From Phocicoccus schoeneichii (GTDB lineage Bacteria > Bacillota > Bacilli > Staphylococcales > Salinicoccaceae): a stretch of 64,000 nt of DNA. The stretch covers positions 1 to 64,000 of the forward strand of contig NZ_BMDB01000004.1 of the NCBI RefSeq assembly GCF_014635565.1, read 5' to 3'. The notes under the pieces are model-generated. The model ran no database searches. It saw nothing but the letters and a program-made list of their open reading frames with translations, and was not told the origin of the DNA. The stretch's first letter is position 1. Every line of letters starts with the position of its first letter. Below, one piece after another: positions 52,885 through 62,193 of this stretch. A program made the translations under genes and the position numbers.

Positions 52885-54225
52885 TCATTGAGCTAGTTTC
52901 TCTATCTCTTTTAAAAAGTCATGATTCTTTGGCACAAGTGGTGTGTAAAATTCGGTAATGACATTATCTCCTTTGTCGACATACCCACGTCCTTTAATCT
53001 GTTTTAAGAAAAATTGTTTTTGGACGTCCGATCCAAACATCATGCCATATCCTAGTTCGGACATTCTTCCTAAAGCAACCCGAAAATTAAATTGATCACG
53101 AATCCCATCCCCTAAATATTTTGCATCTGGCCGCTGACAAGCGAGAATAAGAAAGAAACCGGCTTGACGTCCTAACATCACAATCTGTTTTAGCTTCGTT
53201 AATACAGCCGTACTTTCTTTAGAAGCAAGCATTTCCATAAATGCAACGTACTCGTCAAAAACTAAAAAGTGGGGAGGTAAACCCAAATAAGCATAGTTTT
53301 CTCCTGTTTTATATCCCTGCATTTGTTTCATTTCTTCACTTCGAGCCATCATATCTTCATAAAATTGGTCAATACTTGCCATCATGTCTTCCTTTTTATA
53401 ATAGACATCAGGCATGACAGTACTTAGATCGGCTAAATCAGCATTTTTCGGATCTAAAATATACAACTTCGCATTGGTTTTTAAAAGTGCTTCAATCAAC
53501 GTAAGAATAAAATAGGTTTTTCCGCCACCTGTTCCGCCAGCAATCAACATATGTGGCAGCTGATCGTATTCCCAATCCATTGATTTCATGAGCTTTAAAC
53601 GACCGTTTTGCGCAATGACTTCATCAATCGAAATACGGTTCGCAATCATATCATAAAAAAGCACATACTCTACATAGGAATCATGTAATTCTTTTGACAC
53701 TAATTCACAATACAAGCCACTTTCTAGCTTCTTTTCTAAATTTAACAATGGCTCTTGATATTTACCCAGTGTTATTTCTACTTGAATATGAATCATGCCT
53801 TTTTCATACCGATAATACATCTTTGGAAAATGAGTCATTTTTTCCTTCGCCTTACTAGATGGGATATCTTTGAAAAATCCTTCATTCATCACTTGTTTTG
53901 TTTCATACCATTGATTATCTAAAATCATCTTTGCGAGCTTTTGTCGATGCATCAATTGTTTTAGATGGTTATAACGATACCGATAGTAAACAAATGCACA
54001 GATTGCCACCAATATCAAACTAATAATTAGGGAAGTAAATCCATACGTACTTATAAAGTGAGTTTGAAATGGATCAACTTCCCACGTTGTCGAAAGTAAA
54101 AACTTTACATGAAAAGGTATAAAGAAAACTAGCCATACACCAAACAATCCAAAAAAGATAAATTGAAAAAAGAGAGAGGCGTCACTTGGTCGGATTCGCT
54201 TCCCTCTTTTTCGGTATAATTTCAT
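52885..54225 (-). CDS. tcpA: coupling ATPase TcpA (FtsK/SpoIIIE type, Tn916 Orf21-like)
   Basis: 446 residues. Two N-terminal membrane helices (about 18-45 and 60-82), then an FtsK-like motor with Walker A IAGGTGGGKTYF near residue 235 and Walker B FLVFDEYVAFM. It delivers the relaxase-DNA complex to the channel. Its stop is at the edge of oriT, and its start overlaps orf22 by one base. Confidence 0.92.
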   Translation of the reverse strand: MKLYRKRGKRIRPSDASLFFQFIFFGLFGVWLVFFIPFHVKFLLSTTWEVDPFQTHFISTYGFTSLIISLILVAICAFVYYRYRYNHLKQLMHRQKLAKMILDNQWYETKQVMNEGFFKDIPSSKAKEKMTHFPKMYYRYEKGMIHIQVEITLGKYQEPLLNLEKKLESGLYCELVSKELHDSYVEYVLFYDMIANRISIDEVIAQNGRLKLMKSMDWEYDQLPHMLIAGGTGGGKTYFILTLIEALLKTNAKLYILDPKNADLADLSTVMPDVYYKKEDMMASIDQFYEDMMARSEEMKQMQGYKTGENYAYLGLPPHFLVFDEYVAFMEMLASKESTAVLTKLKQIVMLGRQAGFFLILACQRPDAKYLGDGIRDQFNFRVALGRMSELGYGMMFGSDVQKQFFLKQIKGRGYVDKGDNVITEFYTPLVPKNHDFLKEIEKLAQ

Positions 54226-54605
54226 TATTTATCTTTGGATGGAGTGGATTTTTGAGTGTTAGTGCCTGGCGACGCTGTTTTCCCTTTTAAAACCAAGTCA
54301 TCTGCCTTGATATACCAATCCACATCCGCACCACGAAAAGTTGCATTTGCGACTGTATCTGCGACAGGATTAATGAGTTCTACTTCTGCATTATAATCAA
54401 AGTCTTTTAATGGAACGGAAGCAGGAATGCTTACTTGAATCATGCGCCCTTGTTCACGAGACTTTAAATCATATGTGCGTTCTTTTACTTCTGTTGATAC
54501 CGTACCATCTTCATTTTGTAAAAAGACTTCCCGACGTAATGAAGAAAACTTTAGTAATCCGAATGTCTTTTCTTTATCAATCACAATTCCTTCCGCTAAT
54601 CTCAT
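54225..54605 (-). CDS. Tn916 Orf22-like protein (DUF961)
   Basis: 126 residues; beta-rich DUF961 protein with EGIVIDKEKTFGLLKFSS and VELINPVADTVAN. One of a paralogous pair that opens the transfer operon of Tn916-type elements; role in transfer is not settled. Confidence 0.85.
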   Translation of the reverse strand: MRLAEGIVIDKEKTFGLLKFSSLRREVFLQNEDGTVSTEVKERTYDLKSREQGRMIQVSIPASVPLKDFDYNAEVELINPVADTVANATFRGADVDWYIKADDLVLKGKTASPGTNTQKSTPSKDK

Positions 54606-54617
54606 GTTTTTTCCTCC

Positions 54618-54932
54618 TTATGCTTTGACCATATCGTCAGCATGTAAAATGTATTTCGTGAAACCACGTTCACCAATTTTATAACCTTCTGCGGTAATTT
54701 TTGCATTAACTAACTTTACTTTTTCTTCATGTTCAAAGAACTTCTCTCCAGCTTCTTGTGGCAAGATTACCTCAATATCATCTGCCCGTTGAATATCGGA
54801 ATATAGATTGTAACTGCGTGACAATGTTGTCATACGCCCATTAATACGACGTTGCTCGACTTTGCCTTCTCCTGCGTATTCTAAATTTCCAAATGTTTTC
54901 TCCATATTTGGAATGACATGTTTTAACTCCAT
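54618..54932 (-). CDS. Tn916 Orf23-like protein (DUF961)
   Basis: 104 residues; paralogue of the downstream gene (IPNMEKTFGNLEYAGEG, ending FTKYILHADDMVKA). First full gene of the transfer operon, with AAAGGAAA before the start and a short leader frame upstream. Confidence 0.85.
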   Translation of the reverse strand: MELKHVIPNMEKTFGNLEYAGEGKVEQRRINGRMTTLSRSYNLYSDIQRADDIEVILPQEAGEKFFEHEEKVKLVNAKITAEGYKIGERGFTKYILHADDMVKA

Positions 54933-54968
54933 TTTGCATTTTCCTTTCTATACAATAGATTTATCATT

Positions 54969-55025
54969 TCAAAGCATTAGTGTAAATAATTTATCCGTTG
55001 GTGAACGAACGTAATAGCGTTTCAT
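54969..55025 (-). CDS. 18-residue leader peptide upstream of transfer operon, putative
   Basis: AGGGGGGGTTATC-ATG encodes MKRYYVRSPTDKLFTLML and a stop, 37 bases before orf23. The unusually strong ribosome site and tiny size suggest a leader peptide for attenuation or coupling, but chance cannot be excluded. Confidence 0.4.
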   Translation of the reverse strand: MKRYYVRSPTDKLFTLML

Positions 55026-55097
55026 GATAACCCCCCCTCGTATACTTAAAAAACATTAAAAAATGCCACATTTATAAAATATGACATGATAACAAAT

Positions 55098-55132
55098 GAA
55101 AAAAGAGATATTGCTTTAAAACAATATCTCTT
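55098..55132 (-). terminator. terminator between RloC-like gene and transfer operon
   Basis: Minus strand GAGATATTG/CAATATCTC (55105-55130) followed by six T. It isolates the transfer operon from the gene upstream. The rest of 54933-55299 is AT-rich and holds the presumed promoter of the transfer genes, which I cannot place exactly. Confidence 0.75.
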
Positions 55133-55299
55133 CATTTAAATTGTATATTCAAATTTAGTATATATCCTTTTAAGAGAGTATAGATGGTATTGAGCATGGC
55201 ATTGCACTTAGTTTTCATTTCTCAATGTTTAATTCTCTATGTTACGTTAACATTTGTATCATGTTCTCTAAGAGCAGTTTACTAGAACCTCAAATCCCA

Positions 55300-57555
55300 T
55301 TATTCCTGACTAGCCGCAACTTGCACCAATGCCTCTTGAAACTCATTCTTGGCAGGTTGTTTTTCCGCAATTTCACACTCGGTGAATCCCATCATCATAT
55401 TAAAGTGAGCTTCATGCCTAGAATTTATGAATATCCTCTTAAATACGTTGAAGAAAGTTTTATTCAACTCTTGATTATTGTCCACATATAAATCGTCATT
55501 TACATAATGAGATCCGTCATTAGCCCAAAAAAGCAAAGAATTACAAACTACCTTATCTTCATCCGGAAATTTTTCAATAATTTCATTAACATCAATATTA
55601 CCGAAGAATTTGTAATAATTCTCCAATATTCTTCTCATTATGTTTGGGATAGTAATTGAGTTCGGATTTTCTTTTAATTCTTTCCAAAGCAACTCATATG
55701 AATTTTTAATAGGATTTTCTTCATATTCACATATGTGGGATACATTATTGTTTTTCCTTATAATCCAAAAAGTCTCATCACGTAACTTTTTATTACCATG
55801 AGATTTATTAAATGAGATTTCCTTATGAAAATAAACATTATGCGTCAGAATTATCAATTGTTTGAAGTTTGAATCATTGTCTCTAATCTTTTGCTTTAGA
55901 TTGTTTATTAAGTTGCTTACTATAAATAATATGTTGCTGTCAAGACTGGAAATAGGATCGTCAATCACAACGATTCTTGATGTATTAACTTTATCCTGAT
56001 CATTGCTACCATTAATAAGTTGATAAAAATACAAGAAGGTAATAAAAGTTTTCTCTCCTTCACTTAACGTTTCATTTGCATCTTCACCATTATCCCTTAC
56101 AATTTTGTAATTTCCTTTTTCATCAGACTCAGCCAGTAGGAAGTTTGTAAAACCGAAAGACTTAAGAAGCATATTAATTTCATTTATAGAAGGTAAGACA
56201 CTTGTAAGTTGATTTTGAAGTTCAATTGCCTCTGCCTCTAGTGCCTTTTTATAACCCGTTTGTTCTTCCAAACTTCTTTTCATTCCCTCTATTGCATTGT
56301 TCTCTCTTTTAAAGTCATTAGTATAATTTTTATAATTATTCTTGTTCTCCTCTACAATAAATCTCCAGATATCTTTTTTTAGCCTACCACTTTCCTCTTT
56401 TATATTATCAGTTATTTTATTAAACTCTGCTATTTGAAGATTTGTTTCCTTAACTTCTGATTTTATTTGTTCAAAGTAACTTGTTATTGAATTTAACTTA
56501 ATTTCTCTACTTGGTTCATTTTTCTTTTTTTCTAACAACTGAATATTTTCCTTATAAGTAGAGGTTATAACTTCAAATAAGGAGGCTATTTTTTCATTAT
56601 CAATAAAACGTACTTCTTCAGTTCCAAGAAAATTATATTTTTCAATAAAGCCAACTGTTTCTTTTTTATATTTTTCTATAGCAAGGTTTAAATTTTGTAT
56701 TTGTTCGGTGTATGTTTCATCAAAGTATTCATTTAACTTTTCTTCAAATCCAACAGGTAATTCTTGTTGACAAAATGGACATATATCATCAGTTTCTTCT
56801 AAATGTCTTTTTCCTTGTTGCACCCAGTCACTGATATTTAACTCAGATATTAGTCTAGCAATATCAATATCCTTTTTACCTATTATTTTTGTTTGAAATA
56901 TTGCTTGATCCTCTATCGAATTATCATAATATATCTCTGGAATTAACTCGATTCTTTCACGAGTGTTTTTAAAGACGGAATCTACTCTTTCTACTAACCC
57001 TTCATATGCATATAATTCATTGTTGTTATTTATTGCCTCATCCAAACATTTTTCCATGAATCTCTTTTTATTACTACGAAGACCAGTAAATGCGTTCTCA
57101 AAGACTCCATCATATTTTTGTTTTAAATCCCAACAATAATCTAAAAAAATTGTTTGTAAGCTTTCTATTTTTTCTTCTTTCTTCTTTATATTTATTTCTA
57201 AATTCCCAATTTTCTCTCCGTGTTTATCTGCTTCTTTCTTTTTCCGATCTATTGAAGTCAAAATATCAGTAGACTCTTTGCCTAAAGTAAAAATTCCCTT
57301 TATGTCATTACGAATATCGAAGTTTTCATCGACAAAATGTCTATTATAAACAAATATATTATAGTTGGGACTACCTGGTATCCATTTAATGTTACAGGAA
57401 GAAAACTTCTGATTATCGCTATCTCGAAGTAGTTCAGAGATAGTAGTCTTACCTGTACCATTACTTCCATAAATATAATTAATTTTCCCTAAATTAATAT
57501 CAATTCCTGCAGAATCATAGGAAGCAACTTCCTTAATCTTAACTTTTTCTATCAA
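55300..57555 (-). CDS. AAA_13 ATPase with zinc hook, RloC/PrrC-like (putative anticodon nuclease)
   Basis: 751 residues. SMC-like ATPase: Walker A YGSNGTGKTT (30-38), signature LSEGEKTFITF and Walker B VVIDDPISSLDSN in the second half, separated by long coiled coils. A zinc-hook motif CPFC (C259, C262) sits between coils, as in RloC. The C-terminal part has R641-x3-E645 (RRILE) and H683 (DGSHY), an order compatible with the Arg-Glu-His anticodon-nuclease triad of PrrC/RloC. Such proteins cleave tRNA and abort phage infection. No type I restriction genes are adjacent. Residue assignment of the triad is inference. Confidence 0.7.
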   Translation of the reverse strand: MIEKVKIKEVASYDSAGIDINLGKINYIYGSNGTGKTTISELLRDSDNQKFSSCNIKWIPGSPNYNIFVYNRHFVDENFDIRNDIKGIFTLGKESTDILTSIDRKKKEADKHGEKIGNLEINIKKKEEKIESLQTIFLDYCWDLKQKYDGVFENAFTGLRSNKKRFMEKCLDEAINNNNELYAYEGLVERVDSVFKNTRERIELIPEIYYDNSIEDQAIFQTKIIGKKDIDIARLISELNISDWVQQGKRHLEETDDICPFCQQELPVGFEEKLNEYFDETYTEQIQNLNLAIEKYKKETVGFIEKYNFLGTEEVRFIDNEKIASLFEVITSTYKENIQLLEKKKNEPSREIKLNSITSYFEQIKSEVKETNLQIAEFNKITDNIKEESGRLKKDIWRFIVEENKNNYKNYTNDFKRENNAIEGMKRSLEEQTGYKKALEAEAIELQNQLTSVLPSINEINMLLKSFGFTNFLLAESDEKGNYKIVRDNGEDANETLSEGEKTFITFLYFYQLINGSNDQDKVNTSRIVVIDDPISSLDSNILFIVSNLINNLKQKIRDNDSNFKQLIILTHNVYFHKEISFNKSHGNKKLRDETFWIIRKNNNVSHICEYEENPIKNSYELLWKELKENPNSITIPNIMRRILENYYKFFGNIDVNEIIEKFPDEDKVVCNSLLFWANDGSHYVNDDLYVDNNQELNKTFFNVFKRIFINSRHEAHFNMMMGFTECEIAEKQPAKNEFQEALVQVAASQE

Positions 57556-57756
57556 TTTACTCCCCCTCTATTTTTATTTCTAATATATTGATTATCTACT
57601 ATTCTATAGGAAAAATCTAACAAGTCCATATAGAGAACTAAATATTCAAAAAGTTCCTACTTCAAAAGTAATAAAATCTAATATTTTATTTATCCTACAA
57701 GATCAGTATCATAAAGATGGGAGAATTGCAGAAAATGGTCATTAGTAAATCATTTT

Positions 57757-57942
57757 TCATGCTTCTTGCAAACGATAATCTACACGTCCATAAATCACAC
57801 ACCAAAAGACAATCATTGTTTCTTCATTTTTATCACGCACCAATTTCCCGTGAGGAAAAAACGGAAAGTCTTCAATCTCTATCTCACTTAAAATAAAATG
57901 ATCGTCAATCCAATCCATCACTTTTGCTTCATTTTCTTCCAT
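57757..57942 (-). CDS. small protein next to the DNA methyltransferase, 61 residues
   Basis: Acidic; starts MEENEAKVMDWIDDHFILSE after AGGTGGTGT, with a beta-rich end IVFWCVIYGRVDYRL. It follows the methyltransferase by 78 bases on the same strand with a weak hairpin (about 57978-58005) between. Similar small companions accompany such methylases in Firmicute ICEs; function unknown. Confidence 0.55.
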   Translation of the reverse strand: MEENEAKVMDWIDDHFILSEIEIEDFPFFPHGKLVRDKNEETMIVFWCVIYGRVDYRLQEA

Positions 57943-58020
57943 ATAAATTACACACCACCTTATTTTAGGCATTAAAAAAGCATGACAGAATGACTTTGTC
58001 ACACGGTAGTTTAGTTCTAT

Positions 58021-59082
58021 TTATAAAACTTCTGCAATACCAGCCATAATGTATTCGGCACATGGTACAGCAATCGCATTTCCAATTGCTTTATATCTAG
58101 CATAATCACTTATAGCTTCATTTTTATTTCCAAGGGTTGTCCATCCTTCTGGTAATCCCATCAAACGTTCACATTCTAATGGAGTAAGTTGGCGAATAAA
58201 TCCTTCTTTCTCTTCTCCTTCGTACCAAAATGTAAAATAATTTACGGATCCCGCAAGTAAAGTGGGGAAAGGATCTCCTGTTTTTCCGAAACTTCTATGA
58301 AATCCTTTTTCATTTTTTTCTTTGGCTGTACTTCGCATACGTCGTTCTTGAAAGGGACGGATGATGGGTATTTTCCCCCTTGCTTTTCGAGTAGATATTC
58401 TACTGGCAATGGTGGAGGACAGCCTGCTCTCTCCGCAAGACGTAAAAACCGATTGCAAATCGCGGGCTTTAAATAATATTTCTGTGGCACGTGATCCTCC
58501 AAAATCTGCCACGAGGAAGATACGTCTTCTTCTTTGAGCGAGTGTGGGCTTTCCCCAATATCGGGCATCCAACAATCGCCAGGCGATATCAACATCATTC
58601 CCTCGGACCATTCCAGCGTTCGCCCAGACTTGAGAATTAGGCATTGGAATTTCGGTATTTGTGAACGATTCAAGCACGGTCTTAAAATCCAGCCTGTTAT
58701 TTGATGAAAAAGCTCCCATGACGTTTTCCCAAACAGCGATAACTGGATATGTTCCATTCGTTGCACACCTCATTTCTTCAATAATTCGTATTGCATGATA
58801 AAATAAACTAGATTGACTTCCTGTAAGACCTTCTCGTTTACCAATATTGGATAAGTTCTGACAAGGGGAACCAAATGTAATGATATGAACAGGTGGTATT
58901 TCTCCACCATTTACTTTTGTAATATCTCCCAAATGATGTATGTTAGGAAAATGTCGTTTCGTAATAGAAATGGGAGCCTTTTCAATTTCACTTGCCCATA
59001 CTGGTTGAATCCCGTAACGAGAAGCAGCTAATGGAAATACACCAATACCATCAAATAAACTTCCTAAAGTTAGTTTTGTCAT
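58021..59082 (-). CDS. DNA (cytosine-5) methyltransferase
   Basis: 353 residues from ATG with GGTGGAG upstream. C5-MTase motifs in order: I LGSLFDGIGVFPLA, IV FGSPCQNLS (catalytic Cys near 74), VI ENVMG, VIII QRRRRIFLV, then a short variable region and IX/X RQLTPLECERLMGLP and YKAIGNAIAVP. No restriction endonuclease gene is beside it, so it may be solitary and protect the element against host restriction, or pair with an unrecognised nuclease. Target sequence unknown. Confidence 0.9.
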   Translation of the reverse strand: MTKLTLGSLFDGIGVFPLAASRYGIQPVWASEIEKAPISITKRHFPNIHHLGDITKVNGGEIPPVHIITFGSPCQNLSNIGKREGLTGSQSSLFYHAIRIIEEMRCATNGTYPVIAVWENVMGAFSSNNRLDFKTVLESFTNTEIPMPNSQVWANAGMVRGNDVDIAWRLLDARYWGKPTLAQRRRRIFLVADFGGSRATEILFKARDLQSVFTSCGESRLSSTIASRISTRKARGKIPIIRPFQERRMRSTAKEKNEKGFHRSFGKTGDPFPTLLAGSVNYFTFWYEGEEKEGFIRQLTPLECERLMGLPEGWTTLGNKNEAISDYARYKAIGNAIAVPCAEYIMAGIAEVL

Positions 59083-59111
59083 ACTCCACCTTCTATTCTC
59101 CGTTTTTAGGC

Positions 59112-59144
59112 GTAAAAAAAAGACGTTCATTTTATTTGAACGCC
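59112..59144 (-). terminator. hairpin upstream of the methyltransferase gene
   Basis: Minus strand CGTTCA/TGAACG with a run of eight T. It lies 30 bases before the methylase start, so it would stop transcripts from further right. Confidence 0.6.
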
Positions 59145-59498
59145 TTACAATGTTTTTATTCTAGTGTGTTCCCACACCCCAGATCAATTACCACTGAAAC
59201 GGTAATGTGGTTTTTCAGTACTTTATTTCTCGTTTTTTCACCTTCTCCTACAAACACGAAATGCTTGTGAAAGTGTTTAAAATTAAGGATTTCTATATAG
59301 TTTCTCTTTGTAGCAACGATACACACTCCACATGGGACGAGTTGATAGAATTGATGTATTTGCGATTTTCAGCAAAATGGTCGTATGCGGGAACATATCG
59401 ACTTATTTGTACGTTCGTGGGAACATATCCACCAATCGTACCGTTTACGAAAAGGGCACTCTTGCTAGGAGTGCCCTCAATCATAAAAATCGGTGTAA
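59145..59498. other. intergenic stretch, possible element boundary
   Basis: Contains an inverted repeat CCACACCCC.../GGTAATGTGG near 59175-59213, two imperfect copies of GGGAACATATC (59390 and 59420), and the araC terminator (GGGCACTC/GAGTGCCC, 59455-59476). No credible gene. Another AACATATCGACT is found at 60500-60511, beyond araC. Confidence 0.45.
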
Positions 59499-60377
59499 TT
59501 AATAGTCTTTTTTCTTTACCGGAATCCAGATTTCGCTTCGATACTTTGGATTTCCAGTGTCTGGACTCTCGTTCCACAAAATTTCTGGACCTTCAACTAA
59601 CTCATAACTTGAAGACGGAAACCACTCTGAGTATATTCTACCCCATACATTTTGAAGTGTCTTTGGGAATGGTCCAATCGATTCAAATACTGCCCAGGTA
59701 CAAGCATCAATTTTTAATACATCAAATTCTGCTGTTTCATCACCTGAAGTTACTACCCCGATGTAATGATCCAACTCGCCCTTTTCTTCCATTCTTTCTT
59801 CTGAAAAATTAGTGGAAGCACTAATAATACCCATTGGTTCTACATTTGAGATTGCTTTTAATTGTTTAATAACCTCCGGTGTTAAAAGTTCGGTCATTTG
59901 TGCAATCTCTGGATTGACACCTTCAAAAATAATTGGGACTCTCTTCTTAAATCCTACTAACTTAAAAGGTCCTTTCTCAACAATACGATAGTTCATTTCG
60001 CATCCTCCTTTAATTGATAATTGAAAGGTCATTCGTGGATAGGCTTTTAATTGTGTATTCTCACTCCTTGCCTCAGAAGGGAGAATACCATGCAGGGAAT
60101 GAAAAGCACGGGAAAATGAATCAGCCGAATTATAGCCATATTTGACGGCTACATCAATTATTCTCAAATCCTTATCTTTCAAATCAATTGCAGCCAACGA
60201 CAGTCTTCTTCTCCGAATATATTCTGATAAACTTATGCCTGCTAAAAAAGAAAACATCCGCTTAAAATGATACTCTGAACAGTAAGCAATTTTAGATACT
60301 TCACTATAGTCAATTTCCTCTGTTAAGTGCTCTTCAATATATGCCAATGCATTATTCATACTTCTTAAAGAATCCAT
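59499..60377 (-). CDS. AraC family regulator with GyrI-like effector domain
   Basis: 292 residues from ATG with AGGAGGTTG. The N-terminal AraC double helix-turn-helix (about 8-105: [20 protein letters not shown] and [19 protein letters not shown]) is followed by a GyrI/SOUL-type domain (about 125-290) that in Rob/BmrR-like regulators binds small drugs. Probably senses a toxic compound; no efflux pump is adjacent. Own terminator; bracketed by short AACATATCGACT repeats. Confidence 0.85.
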   Translation of the reverse strand: MDSLRSMNNALAYIEEHLTEEIDYSEVSKIAYCSEYHFKRMFSFLAGISLSEYIRRRRLSLAAIDLKDKDLRIIDVAVKYGYNSADSFSRAFHSLHGILPSEARSENTQLKAYPRMTFQLSIKGGCEMNYRIVEKGPFKLVGFKKRVPIIFEGVNPEIAQMTELLTPEVIKQLKAISNVEPMGIISASTNFSEERMEEKGELDHYIGVVTSGDETAEFDVLKIDACTWAVFESIGPFPKTLQNVWGRIYSEWFPSSSYELVEGPEILWNESPDTGNPKYRSEIWIPVKKKDY

Positions 60378-60514
60378 TGAACAACCTCCTTTCATCATCA
60401 ACATTATCAAAGGGTGCGTTTTTCTATCCGACAATCTGTGCACAATATAGTCGAGTCTGTTTCATAGTAGGATAAATATTTACACTATTGCAGACAGGAA
60501 ACATATCGACTAAA

Positions 60515-61675
60515 TCACAAAAATAAATTGATTTTTGGTGCTTGCTCATAAGCCTTACCAGATTTGTCTCTTGCAGCATTCTTTAATCCAAATCCGATAC
60601 CCATTCCAATTCGCAATGCTTCTGGACCATGGATATTTGCATAATATGTGTAAGCCATCTGTGTTTCTTCATCCCACGCTTTCCATAATGAAGGGTTAAG
60701 TACCATATTCTCAGAATACAAAGGTAAAACCATATTTATATAAAACTTAAGTTTATCTATGGAAGCTGTTTCAAGCTGATCAAACAATTTGTCATAAATA
60801 TACTTCTCTGATTCAAGACAACTTAACAGCAGCCACGATTGCGTCTTCTCTGGAAAAGTAGTAATTGCAATTCTATGCATAATTCCTTTTATTGTATGTT
60901 TAATTCTTTTACCATTTAAATCGTAGTCAGGAGCAATGTACGCATAGCCAGCAAACTTTATTTGTTCTGGAACCCTTATTACACAAGTTGTAATACCTTC
61001 GAAAGTATTGCTCATTAATTGCCTATCATAATGCTGCTTCACAGGTTCAAATTCCTTTTTCTTAAGCTGAAACATTCTGTACATTCCAATCATTTCTGGA
61101 GATTGAAAAGCAGTCGAATTTTCTTTAAAATTATTTTGAAATATATCAAATGCCATCATTTGCTTGTAATATTCAAAAATAAAAGCTTTATATGCATAAA
61201 CAAATTTCATTTTTTCACTTGTTTCATCAAGATCAGGAGCCCCTTTTTCTATAACAGAAAATGCTACATTATCATGATAATCACAGAAACAAGTTTCCGT
61301 AGTTGCGTCATTTGCGCTGACTTTACTCATCTCCACTATAGGTACTACTTCACCATTATCTAAAGGGATAAGGAGAGGTTGCTTTTTTGTGTTTAACATG
61401 TATACATGACGTTCTGAACCTGCTAATAAAGAAATAATTTTGTTATTCTGTAGTGCATGAGCCTCTTTGATTCTACCTTTGCATTTTTCTTTATCCGGAT
61501 GCATACAACTCTTCTTCATCGAAGATCTCATTTTTTCCATTATCAGAACTTCAGCTGGTTTTTTAGAAGGTTTTATTATCAATGACTCTTTTCCCTTACA
61601 GCATTCTTGAAAACTTTTATTGCTACCACATGGGCATTGTTCACTACCTTTTAATTTATATTTTGATAAAAACAA
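60515..61675 (-). CDS. SEC-C motif protein with HNH-like zinc domain
   Basis: 386 residues. N-terminal SEC-C motif CPCGSNKSFQECC (C14, C16, C25, C26). Then a treble-clef, HNH-like zinc site: C57, H59 and C65 (CMHPDKEKC), H73 in IKEAHALQ, and C129, C131 and H134 in CFCDYHDN. The remaining 240 residues are mixed helix and strand with no known motif. The pattern A-H-x-x-Q ... F-C-x-x-H-D recurs in putative nucleases of defence loci (from memory). Start near AGGTGGAGGAG; 27 bases after the HEPN gene, same transcript. Confidence 0.6.
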   Translation of the reverse strand: MFLSKYKLKGSEQCPCGSNKSFQECCKGKESLIIKPSKKPAEVLIMEKMRSSMKKSCMHPDKEKCKGRIKEAHALQNNKIISLLAGSERHVYMLNTKKQPLLIPLDNGEVVPIVEMSKVSANDATTETCFCDYHDNVAFSVIEKGAPDLDETSEKMKFVYAYKAFIFEYYKQMMAFDIFQNNFKENSTAFQSPEMIGMYRMFQLKKKEFEPVKQHYDRQLMSNTFEGITTCVIRVPEQIKFAGYAYIAPDYDLNGKRIKHTIKGIMHRIAITTFPEKTQSWLLLSCLESEKYIYDKLFDQLETASIDKLKFYINMVLPLYSENMVLNPSLWKAWDEETQMAYTYYANIHGPEALRIGMGIGFGLKNAARDKSGKAYEQAPKINLFL

Positions 61676-61702
61676 AACTCCTCCACCTTATCTACAGCAA
61701 TT

Positions 61703-62125
61703 TTAACTTTCATTTATAATACTGTATAATATTTTAATTATCCTAGGTCCATAATTATCAAAAATAATCTCCCAAGTTCCATCATCTGCAAACGGAAGAA
61801 CAATTCCCTCAGAATCTTCTAAACAGAATTGATAGGCATCTCTGTGCATCATTTTATTTCTAATACCTCTCACACCGAATTCATTGTTTGAAAGGAATTC
61901 ATAATCATCTTCAGACAACAAACCATTCTTTTGTAAGTGGGATAAATCCTGCGAAAAATTTTGGTTATAATTTTCTCTTACGGACTTGCAAATAAGCTCC
62001 GTTGCATTGTACAAAACTAATGTAGCTGCATAATCTTCTCCCTCATTATGTAATCGGACTGCTGTTGCTAACATGTCACCGTAGTAATTAGAATATTGCC
62101 AAATTCTCTGTATCATCTTATCCAT
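61703..62125 (-). CDS. HEPN-domain protein (putative RNase)
   Basis: 140 residues, all helical. The HEPN active-site motif R-x4-H is present as RNKMMH (R89, H94), preceded by the long helix ALVLYNATELICKSVREN. HEPN proteins are usually metal-independent RNases acting in toxin-antitoxin and abortive infection. No MNT nucleotidyltransferase antitoxin is beside it; its neighbours are a SEC-C/HNH-like protein and an unknown protein. Confidence 0.6.
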   Translation of the reverse strand: MDKMIQRIWQYSNYYGDMLATAVRLHNEGEDYAATLVLYNATELICKSVRENYNQNFSQDLSHLQKNGLLSEDDYEFLSNNEFGVRGIRNKMMHRDAYQFCLEDSEGIVLPFADDGTWEIIFDNYGPRIIKILYSIINES

Positions 62126-62193
62126 ATCTTTAACAACTCACCCTTATATACTTTTTCCCCTGTCAGACCTTAAAAAAATATCGCACAAAGAAC

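Noticed and set aside
42838-54932. tet(M) or other antibiotic resistance gene within the Tn916-type backbone
   Set aside because: All frames in this span are transfer genes or unassigned cargo; the resistance slot holds arsenic genes.
58242-58766. 174-codon minus-strand frame inside the methyltransferase gene
   Set aside because: Out-of-phase shadow of the cytosine methyltransferase, whose motifs are complete in the other frame.
59207-59812. 201-codon plus-strand frame opposite araC
   Set aside because: Antisense of the AraC/GyrI gene extended into the intergenic region; no family-like sequence.
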